From contig JAEYYZ010000092.1 in assembly GCA_023428185.1 (NCBI GenBank), positions 1 to 5,619 of the forward strand: a DNA stretch of 5,619 bases. The letters run 5' to 3'. Under the pieces are notes generated by a model. The model was given only the letters and a program-made list of their open reading frames with translations. It was not told the DNA's origin and did no database searches. Position numbers and translations under genes: made by a program. Shown here piece by piece: positions 1 to 4,803 of the stretch. The first letter of the stretch is position 1, and each line of letters starts with the position of its first letter. The DNA comes from Actinomycetes bacterium (lineage in GTDB: Bacteria > Actinomycetota > Actinomycetes > Actinomycetales > Demequinaceae).

Positions 1-389
1 GGGCGTTGAGTCGGCGCGAACATGACCCGGGCTTGGTGTTGGACTCGTTCCTGCTCCGGTCACTCGCCATTGCCGGTTACGCGCCCAGTTTTGACGTGTG
101 CGCCACGTGCGGCAAGCCCGGGCCCCACAGGGCCTTCGCGGTGGCCGAGGGCGGTGCTGTGTGCGAGAACTGCAGGCCAGCCGGTGCGGCGGCCCCCGCG
201 CCGGAGACATTCCTATTGCTCGGTGCTTTGCTGGAAGGCACGTGGCCGCAGGCCGATGCCTCAGACACCCGGCATCGGCGCGAGGCGGCGGGCATCATCG
301 CGGCCTACGCCCAGTTCCACATTGAACGCAAAGTCAGGTCGCTAGGCCACGTGGAGAGAACCGACGCTGCGACGGACTCCAACCACTAG
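1..389 (+). CDS. recO: DNA repair protein RecO, C-terminal part (5' truncated by window)
   Basis: RecO helps load RecA by displacing SSB during RecF-pathway recombinational repair in the cytoplasm. The frame is open from base 3 and ends at TAG 387-389, so about 128 C-terminal residues are visible. They begin with the typical helical segment containing LVLDSFLLRSLAIAGYAPSF. A CATC motif follows (first Cys at 99-101) and then CENC (last Cys at 171-173), the four-cysteine zinc motif of the RecO C-terminal domain. A further helical region ends in FHIERKVRSLGH. The TTG at position 6 is an internal Leu codon and not a start, because the frame continues upstream of it. The gene lies 9 bp before uppS on the same strand, the arrangement known in mycobacteria. 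Identity rests on family pattern plus synteny. Confidence 0.9.
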   Translation, partial: ALSRREHDPGLVLDSFLLRSLAIAGYAPSFDVCATCGKPGPHRAFAVAEGGAVCENCRPAGAAAPAPETFLLLGALLEGTWPQADASDTRHRREAAGIIAAYAQFHIERKVRSLGHVERTDAATDSNH

Positions 390-398
390 CCTGGGACG

Positions 399-1160
399 GT
401 GAACTCAGCCCGACCCTTTCCGCACCCGTCGGGCGCCACGCCCCCCTCACTCCCGGCATCGGCAGTACCCAAGCACGTCGCTGTGGTCATGGACGGAAAC
501 GGCAGGTGGGCCAAAGACCGCGGGCTGCCCCGTACTGAGGGTCACGCGAGAGGAGAAGGAGCTCTACTCGACGTGATCGCCGGTGCCATTGAGGTTGGCG
601 TCACCCATGTCACGGCGTACGCGTTCAGCACCGAGAACTGGAAGCGCAGCCCTGAAGAGGTGCGGTTCCTCATGGGCTTTAACCGCGACGTGATCCGTGG
701 GCGGCGGGACCAGATGCATGAATGGGGTGTGCGCGTGCGCTGGGCTGGCAGGCGCCCCAAACTGTGGAAGTCAGTGGTGGATGAACTCGAGAAAGCCGAG
801 CGTCTCACCGCCCACAATAAAGTCCTCACCCTCACCATGTGCGTCAACTACGGCGGCCGTGCGGAGATCGCCGACGCTGCACAAGCTATAGCGCTCAAGG
901 TGGCAGCAGGCGAACTGGACCCGGCCAAGATCGCCGAGAAGACCGTGGCCGCACATCTGGACGAGCCTGACATGCCGGACGTGGATCTGTTCTGGCGTTC
1001 AAGCGGAGAGCAACGCTCCAGCAATTTCTTGCCGTGGCAGGCCGCTTACGCGGAGTACGTGTTCAGTGACGTGCTGTGGCCGGACGTAGACCGCACGCAC
1101 TTGTGGGCGGCTATCGAGGAGTACGCGCAGCGGAACCGGCGTTTTGGCGCAGCCGAGTAA
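399..1160 (+). CDS. uppS: Isoprenyl transferase (cis-polyprenyl diphosphate synthase, UppS family)
   Basis: This enzyme condenses isopentenyl diphosphate onto an allylic diphosphate in cis to make the long-chain polyprenyl diphosphate that becomes the carrier lipid for peptidoglycan and wall polymers. The 253 residues have the full cis-prenyltransferase layout: HVAVVMDGNGRWA at 26-38 with catalytic Asp32, His49, FSTENW at 76-81, LTMCVNYGGR around 144-154, and RSSGEQRSSNF at 200-210 with diphosphate-binding arginines, then Glu219 in the C-terminal motif. GTG at 399 is the only start between the in-frame recO stop and the MDGNGRW motif. The upstream GGGA at 393-396 is a poor ribosome site, which suggests translational coupling to recO. 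Position beside recO matches M. tuberculosis Rv2361c, the long-chain enzyme, rather than the short-chain paralogue Rv1086. Chain length cannot be read from the sequence. The last 50 bp overlap the convergent membrane-protein gene. Confidence 0.95.
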   Translation: MNSARPFPHPSGATPPSLPASAVPKHVAVVMDGNGRWAKDRGLPRTEGHARGEGALLDVIAGAIEVGVTHVTAYAFSTENWKRSPEEVRFLMGFNRDVIRGRRDQMHEWGVRVRWAGRRPKLWKSVVDELEKAERLTAHNKVLTLTMCVNYGGRAEIADAAQAIALKVAAGELDPAKIAEKTVAAHLDEPDMPDVDLFWRSSGEQRSSNFLPWQAAYAEYVFSDVLWPDVDRTHLWAAIEEYAQRNRRFGAAE

Positions 1161-1668
1161 GACCCCACGCCGTCGCAATAAGTCCCACGATGATCCCCAT
1201 GAACAACCACGGGGATGCCTTCCACGCTTCCGCAAGGCCAAGCCCGAGCGTGGCGTAGAGAGCCGCCCACGCGATGCACCCAGGGATCATCGCAGCGGTG
1301 TACAGGTCCCAGCGCATGCGCGTGAACCCGGCGGCCGCATTCACCATGGTTTGGAATCCGATGGTGAGGAACGAGGCCGGGATCCCGATGAAGCCCCAGC
1401 GGTCAAGAAAGGCTTGCGCTCGTGCCCACATGGGTCCCGAGAACCGTTTGGCTATGCGCGCCCTGCGTGTGGGCCGATGCGCCGCTCCCGGGTCTTCCTC
1501 GTGGGCCACTTCTTCGAGCGAGTCGGGTTCGGTTCCGCGTGCAGCGCCGCGCCTGAGCCACCAGCCCGCCCAGTACGTTCCTTGCGCGCGCAAGAACACC
1601 ACGCACAGGAGGAACAAGAACAGGCCCCACCACGGGCCGTCGGCAATGAATCCTGGGACGCCAGCCAC
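1111..1668 (-). CDS. Small DedA/VTT-like integral membrane protein, last gene of the znu-zur operon
   Basis: A 185-residue membrane protein starting at GTG 1668-1666, which shares one base with the zur stop (TAGTG). A weak AAGG lies 7 nt upstream. One hydrophobic segment lies at about 12-28, followed by a charged Arg/Glu-rich stretch at about 38-90. Three more hydrophobic stretches follow at about 92-114, 122-146 and 153-170. The pattern FLTIGFQTMVNAAAGFTRM followed by an IPG..AW motif resembles the core of DedA (VTT/SNARE-associated) proteins, proposed in other bacteria to be lipid or proton-coupled transporters. The RF.PG arginine usual before the AAG motif is not evident (Ser-Phe at 99-100), and the protein is somewhat short. 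The open frame extends upstream to 1818 but there only shadows zur. Co-transcription with zur is inferred from the overlap; a zinc role is not shown. It could also be an unrelated small membrane protein. Confidence 0.7.
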   Translation of the reverse strand: MAGVPGFIADGPWWGLFLFLLCVVFLRAQGTYWAGWWLRRGAARGTEPDSLEEVAHEEDPGAAHRPTRRARIAKRFSGPMWARAQAFLDRWGFIGIPASFLTIGFQTMVNAAAGFTRMRWDLYTAAMIPGCIAWAALYATLGLGLAEAWKASPWLFMGIIVGLIATAWGLTRLRQNAGSAARTPR

Positions 1669-2114
1669 TAGGGAACCTTGACCTGACAGGCTCGGCACAC
1701 GCCTGTGATCTCCACGGTGTGGTCTATGTGGGCGTAACCGTGTTGCGCCGCGATCTCCGCGGTCCATGTCTCGAAGCCAGGGATGTCGATGTCCTCCGCA
1801 GCGCCGCATACGCGGCATCGCAAGTGGTGGTGGTGCATTTGTGTGGCCTCACACAGCCTGTACAGGGTCTCGCCGGAATCTGTGATCACGGTGTCCACTT
1901 CACCGGCTTCGGCGAACGCTTGGAGCGTGCGGTACACCGTGGCGAGCCCGATGCTGGAGCCTTGGTGGCGCAAAAGGTCGTGCCAGGCTTGTGCGGACCT
2001 GAAATCCCCCGCGGAGAGTGCCTCGAGTATCGCGGCGCGTTGACGCGTCATACGTTGTGGAGCGGCCTCCGTGGGCTCACCGTCGAGAGCGCGAGCCTGC
2101 CGTCCCGCACTCAT
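1668..2114 (-). CDS. zur: Zinc uptake regulator Zur (Fur family)
   Basis: A 148-residue Fur-family repressor that binds operator DNA when loaded with Zn(II). The N-terminal winged helix covers about 20-80, with the recognition region SIGLATVYRTLQAFAEAG at 54-71. Cys100/Cys103 and Cys140/Cys143 form the structural zinc site. Counting against M. tuberculosis FurB/Zur, Asp74, Cys88, His95 and His97 correspond to the regulatory site (FurB D62, C76, H81, H83), and His94, His96, Glu115 and His132 to the third site (FurB H80, H82, E101, H118). This favours Zur over Fur, Mur or PerR. Two extra residues lie between Cys88 and the HHHH run compared with FurB. The start is ATG 2114-2112, overlapping the znuB stop as ATGA, with a strong AAAGGAGA 5 nt upstream. 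The gene lies inside the operon it should repress, giving feedback. The same frame is open far upstream across znuB, but that part is a shadow. Confidence 0.96.
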   Translation of the reverse strand: MSAGRQARALDGEPTEAAPQRMTRQRAAILEALSAGDFRSAQAWHDLLRHQGSSIGLATVYRTLQAFAEAGEVDTVITDSGETLYRLCEATQMHHHHLRCRVCGAAEDIDIPGFETWTAEIAAQHGYAHIDHTVEITGVCRACQVKVP

Positions 2115-2956
2115 GAGGGTCTCCTTTGCCGGGTGACCAGATGCGTCACCACACTCACGGCAATATAAGCCACCACACCGAGCACCACGATCAACGCTCC
2201 AGGTTGCAGGTTGTGCTCCAAGGTGACGGCGATCCCCACCAGCGTGAGCACCGCGCCCGTCCCCATAGCGAGGCCCATAGTGCGAGAGAAGGATCGCGTG
2301 AGTTGTTGAGCGATGGCGACGGGCAAAATCATGAGCGCGCTCACGAGTAGCACGCCCACAACACGCATCGCCACGGTGATGGTGACGGCGGCGAGTACGG
2401 CGATGATCATGTTGAGTAGCGGCACCGGCAACCCTGTGGAACGCGCGAATTCTTGATCGTGCGTCACCGCAAAAAGAGCAGGTCGTAAGCCCACGCCCAC
2501 CACCACAATGGCGGCGGCGAGAGCGACGGTGATCCAGACGTCGGTCCACGTGACGGTGGAAATCGAGCCGAAGAGATAGCCGAGCAGGTTGGCATTGGAA
2601 CCCCCCGCAGCGGAGATCAACAGCACGCCCGTGGCTATGCCACCGTAAAAAAGGATCGCGAGCACCACGTCGGCAGCAGCGCCCCGAGCTCGCATGCGTT
2701 CGATGGCTACTGCTGCGAGTACGGCGAAAACCACGGCGCCGGGCACCGCCAGCGCATCTCGATGGGTGAACCCTGCGGCAGAGCCAGCCAGCCACCCAGC
2801 CGCCACGCCCGCCAAAGCAACGTGGCCGATGCCGTCGCCAAGCAAAGCCATACGGCGCTGTACGAGGTACGTGCCTACTACCGGCGCCGCTACGCCCACG
2901 AGTATGCCCACGAGCAGCATCCGTTGCACCAATGGCTCTTGGAGGAGGTCGATCAC
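2111..2956 (-). CDS. znuB: Zinc ABC transporter permease ZnuB
   Basis: The inner-membrane permease of the high-affinity zinc importer (ABC-3 / cluster 9 metal transporter family), 281 residues. It is almost entirely hydrophobic, with roughly eight or nine membrane segments, for example about 12-32, 43-61, 71-85, 96-117, 140-157, 178-196, 198-217, 231-246 and 252-272. Family signatures are VGTYLVQRRMALLGDGIGHV at 27-46, LGYLFGSI at 125-132 and VVGVLLVSALMILPVA at 199-214, the last likely near the coupling and translocation region. The start is GTG 2956-2954, overlapping the znuC stop as GTGA, with GGAGG 4 nt upstream. A longer open frame to 3082 is rejected because it would overlap the end of znuC. 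The gene overlaps zur downstream by 4 bp. ABC-3 permeases also move manganese; zinc is preferred here because of the Zur context. Confidence 0.95.
   Translation of the reverse strand: MIDLLQEPLVQRMLLVGILVGVAAPVVGTYLVQRRMALLGDGIGHVALAGVAAGWLAGSAAGFTHRDALAVPGAVVFAVLAAVAIERMRARGAAADVVLAILFYGGIATGVLLISAAGGSNANLLGYLFGSISTVTWTDVWITVALAAAIVVVGVGLRPALFAVTHDQEFARSTGLPVPLLNMIIAVLAAVTITVAMRVVGVLLVSALMILPVAIAQQLTRSFSRTMGLAMGTGAVLTLVGIAVTLEHNLQPGALIVVLGVVAYIAVSVVTHLVTRQRRPS
2120..2127 (-). promoter_or_regulatory. Shine-Dalgarno of zur
   Basis: AAAGGAGA on the minus strand, 5 nt before the zur ATG and inside the last codons of znuB. It fixes the zur start among the many codons of a frame that stays open further upstream. 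It is the best ribosome site in the operon, so zur need not rely only on coupling to znuB. Confidence 0.85.
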
Positions 2957-3741
2957 GGCCCCTCCAATCCAATGGCGCCAGGGTGGGGTGCCGGAGCGCT
3001 TTCGTGGGGGTGTTCGTGGTCGTGTCCAGGCAAGGCGTGAACGCCCAGATCCGCAGGCGGTGGGCCCTCGTACGTCACGCACCCTTGTTCAAGCACCACG
3101 GCGCGGTCCACATGGCGACCAAGAGTGCCCAATTCGTGGAGTACCACGAGGATGCCGACGCCGTCTTCTTTGAGATGGCCAAGGGCGTGGGCAAACGCTA
3201 CTTGCGACTGCAGATCTACCCCTGCCATCGGCTCGTCCATGATCAGTAGGCGAGGCTCGCGCACGAGCGCGCGTGCAATGAGCACTCGCTGCTGTTGCCC
3301 GCCGGAGAGTGTTCCCACATCCCGCTTGGCGAGATCAACTACGCCCATGGTGGCGAGGGCTTGGTGCACTCGTGTGGTGGAGTTGCGCCCGGGGCGCAAG
3401 CGGCCATGGCTAAGGAGGCCCGATGCCACCACTTCAGTGGCAGTGGCGGAGATTCCTCCTGTGGCCGTGAGGCGTTGAGGGACGTACCCGAGCCCCAATC
3501 TGCCTGCAGCATCGGCCGGTTTCCCGAATAAGTGAATGGTGCCGCCGTTGGTCTCCACGGCTCCCACCACAGCGCGTACAAAGGTGGACTTGCCAGACCC
3601 GTTGCCGCCGAGCAGTGCGACCACTTCCCCTGGGGCAACGTCTAGTCCCACGCCGTGGAGGATCGGGTTGCCTTGCAGGGATACGCGAACATCCCGCGCC
3701 TCAAGGAGAGGCGAGGCGGCACGCGGGTGGTGCTTTGTCAT
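2953..3741 (-). CDS. znuC: Zinc ABC transporter ATP-binding protein ZnuC
   Basis: The cytoplasmic ATPase that drives zinc import through ZnuB. The 262 residues show a complete nucleotide-binding domain: Walker A GGNGSGKST at 45-53, Q-loop Gln89 in YVPQR, signature LSGGQQQR at 145-152, Walker B LLIMDEP at 165-171 with catalytic Glu170, and switch His202 in LHELG. Residues from about 238 onward form a short His-rich tail, GHDHEHPHES at 239-248 followed by APAPHPG. This is absent from a minimal ABC domain and may bind zinc. The start is ATG 3741-3739, 7 bp after the znuA stop, with no strong ribosome site; the purine-rich stretch GAGTAGAG just upstream overlaps the znuA end, so coupling is likely. 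The gene overlaps znuB by 4 bp. Zinc specificity is inferred from the partners, since the ATPase alone is not diagnostic. Confidence 0.95.
   Translation of the reverse strand: MTKHHPRAASPLLEARDVRVSLQGNPILHGVGLDVAPGEVVALLGGNGSGKSTFVRAVVGAVETNGGTIHLFGKPADAAGRLGLGYVPQRLTATGGISATATEVVASGLLSHGRLRPGRNSTTRVHQALATMGVVDLAKRDVGTLSGGQQQRVLIARALVREPRLLIMDEPMAGVDLQSQVAFAHALGHLKEDGVGILVVLHELGTLGRHVDRAVVLEQGCVTYEGPPPADLGVHALPGHDHEHPHESAPAPHPGAIGLEGP
2961..2965 (-). promoter_or_regulatory. Shine-Dalgarno of znuB
   Basis: GGAGG on the minus strand, 4 nt before GTG 2956. Together with the 4-bp GTGA overlap with the znuC stop it supports this GTG over the upstream start at 3082. Confidence 0.7.
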
Positions 3742-3748
3742 GGAAGCT

Positions 3749-4678
3749 CTACTCGCAACTCAAGGCCAAGCGCAGTGCGTCCAGGTTGCGATGCATCACA
3801 CCAATGTAGTCGTCGCCCTCCGCGATTGTTTCGAGCGGGTCGAGTACCGCCGTAGTGACTCCGACATCTTGGGCGAGGGCCTCCACCACTGTGGCGCTCA
3901 CCGCCGATTCGGTGAAGATGGTGGTGGAGCCCGTTGCGCGAATGATGTCCGCTATCTCGCGCAGGCGCACGGGCGAAGGTTCGGTGTCTGGGTCGATCCC
4001 CGCGACGCCCACTTGCGTGAGTCCGGTGGCCTCGGTGAGGTAACCAAAGGCTTCGTGGCTCACCACAATGGTGTCGCGTTCGCACGAGGCGAGACCCGTC
4101 TGGAATTCGTCGTTGAGTCCTGTGAGGTTCTGCGTGAGCGCACTGGCGTTGGCGGCAAAGAGGTCTGCGTTCTGGGGATCGATCACTGAAAGTTCCGTGG
4201 CGAGCGCCTGTGCGTACTCCGCGAGCAGCAACGGGTCCAACCAGAAGTGGGGGTCCAGTGCACCGTGGCCTTCCGCTTGGCCGTCTTCCTCTTCTTCGCT
4301 GTGCGCCTCGTCGCCGTGATCATGGTCCGCGGCGTGGAGCGTGATGATAGAGGCCGCGTCAAAGCCGCGCGCTCCCGTGCTCTCAATCGCGGCGTCCACG
4401 GCTGGCTGGAAGTCTTCGATGAAGAGCACTACGTCGGCCTCCGCAAGGGAGCGGACCACCGAGGGCGAGAGTTCGAGATCGTGAGGCTCCACGCCTGGAG
4501 AGGCGAGGACGATCACCTCTGCTGCGTCCCCGGTAACGGCTCGAGCGACGTATTCGAGCGGATAGAAGGCTGCGGCGACGGTGAGACTCGATGCGGGAGA
4601 GGAACTCGGGGCGGTGCAACCGGTGAGAAGGAGCAAAGCGGCGGCACCGGCCCCGAGAAGAGCGGGCGATCTGGTCAT
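3749..4678 (-). CDS. znuA: Zinc-binding lipoprotein ZnuA (ABC transporter solute-binding protein)
   Basis: The extracytoplasmic zinc-capture subunit of the importer, 309 residues, cluster A-I (TroA-like) family. It has a lipoprotein signal peptide: MTRS, a hydrophobic core, and lipobox LTGC with the lipidated Cys at 21. It is therefore probably membrane-anchored on the outer face. Likely metal ligands are His66 (in GVEPHDLELSP), His144 (in LDPHFWLDP), His208 (in VVSHEAFGYL) and Asp280 (in AVLDPLE). Between His66 and His144 lies an acidic, His-rich loop at about 115-138 containing HDHGD and a run of four glutamates. This is typical of zinc-specific ZnuA and less so of manganese binders. Cys199 and Cys308 could form a disulfide. 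ATG 4678 is the start that leaves a normal signal peptide. No ribosome site precedes it, consistent with a leaderless mRNA. It is the first gene of the operon, under a Zur box, and divergent from glyS. Confidence 0.95.
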   Translation of the reverse strand: MTRSPALLGAGAAALLLLTGCTAPSSSPASSLTVAAAFYPLEYVARAVTGDAAEVIVLASPGVEPHDLELSPSVVRSLAEADVVLFIEDFQPAVDAAIESTGARGFDAASIITLHAADHDHGDEAHSEEEEDGQAEGHGALDPHFWLDPLLLAEYAQALATELSVIDPQNADLFAANASALTQNLTGLNDEFQTGLASCERDTIVVSHEAFGYLTEATGLTQVGVAGIDPDTEPSPVRLREIADIIRATGSTTIFTESAVSATVVEALAQDVGVTTAVLDPLETIAEGDDYIGVMHRNLDALRLALSCE

Positions 4679-4684
4679 GGAAAC

Positions 4685-4713
4685 ACCGTAACGCGAGTGA
4701 TAATCATTGTCAA
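4685..4713 (-). promoter_or_regulatory. Predicted sigma70-type promoter of the znuACB-zur operon
   Basis: On the minus strand, TTGACA (4713-4708) is a perfect -35 hexamer. A 17-bp spacer separates it from TACGGT (4690-4685), which fits the actinobacterial TAnnnT -10. Six bases (GTTTCC) then lead to the znuA ATG, so the expected start site, about 7 nt past the -10, is the A of the ATG at 4678. This predicts a leaderless transcript and accounts for the missing Shine-Dalgarno. The hexamers and spacing are seen directly; the start site is inferred. Confidence 0.75.
4698..4712. promoter_or_regulatory. Zur box (operator) upstream of znuA
   Basis: TGATAATCATTGTCA is a 7-1-7 inverted repeat with one mismatched pair. 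It closely matches the known actinobacterial Zur operator form TGAAAATCATTTTCA, and it stands out as AT-rich in a GC-rich background. It covers most of the -35 hexamer and much of the spacer of the znuA promoter, so bound Zur would block RNA polymerase. I saw no second copy in the window. Binding is inferred. Confidence 0.85.
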
Positions 4714-4755
4714 TAAGGGTCGCGTAGTGCGGGCCAGCGTGTTCGCTATCGCCAC

Positions 4756-4761
4756 TAGACT
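4756..4761 (+). promoter_or_regulatory. Candidate -10 element for glyS
   Basis: TAGACT fits the TAnnnT pattern, which would place a start site near 4768 and give a leader of about 36 nt containing the ribosome site. No convincing -35 lies 16-19 bp upstream (GCCAGC at 17 bp), so the call is weak. The leader is too short for a T-box or other riboswitch. Confidence 0.35.
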
Positions 4762-4790
4762 TGGCCGAACAGTTTGGCGACCTTCAACCC

Positions 4791-4797
4791 AGGAGAG
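4791..4797 (+). promoter_or_regulatory. Shine-Dalgarno of glyS
   Basis: AGGAGAG lies 6 nt before ATG 4804, a strong ribosome site with ideal spacing that fixes the glyS start. It contrasts with the divergent znuA, which has none. Confidence 0.85.
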
Positions 4798-4803
4798 TTA
4801 CCC

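Noticed and set aside
1193..1216. Inverted repeat ATCCCC...GGGGAT downstream of uppS, as a possible terminator
   Set aside because: The stem is only 6 bp with a 12-nt loop, no T-run follows, and it lies within codons of the convergent membrane protein, where the match can be chance.
2115..2972. Large extension of the zur open frame upstream, giving a 434-residue ORF
   Set aside because: It runs in another frame through znuB, has an Arg/His-rich low-complexity composition with no domain, and zur has its own strong Shine-Dalgarno at ATG 2114. GC-rich third positions leave such frames open by chance.
3536..4189. Plus-strand ORF of 217 residues antisense to znuC and znuA
   Set aside because: It lies opposite two confidently identified genes, shows no recognisable motif and has no ribosome site. 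It looks like a mirror of high-GC codon use.
4707..4712. Plus-strand TTGTCA as a -35 for glyS
   Set aside because: No TAnnnT sequence occurs 16-19 bp downstream (the region is CGGGCC), and the hexamer is simply part of the Zur palindrome.
4679..4803. An smtB (ArsR-family) gene next to zur, as in M. tuberculosis
   Set aside because: The region between zur and glyS holds only znuB, znuC, znuA and a 125-bp gap. No ArsR-type protein is encoded, so the layout follows the Streptomyces znuACB-zur pattern instead.
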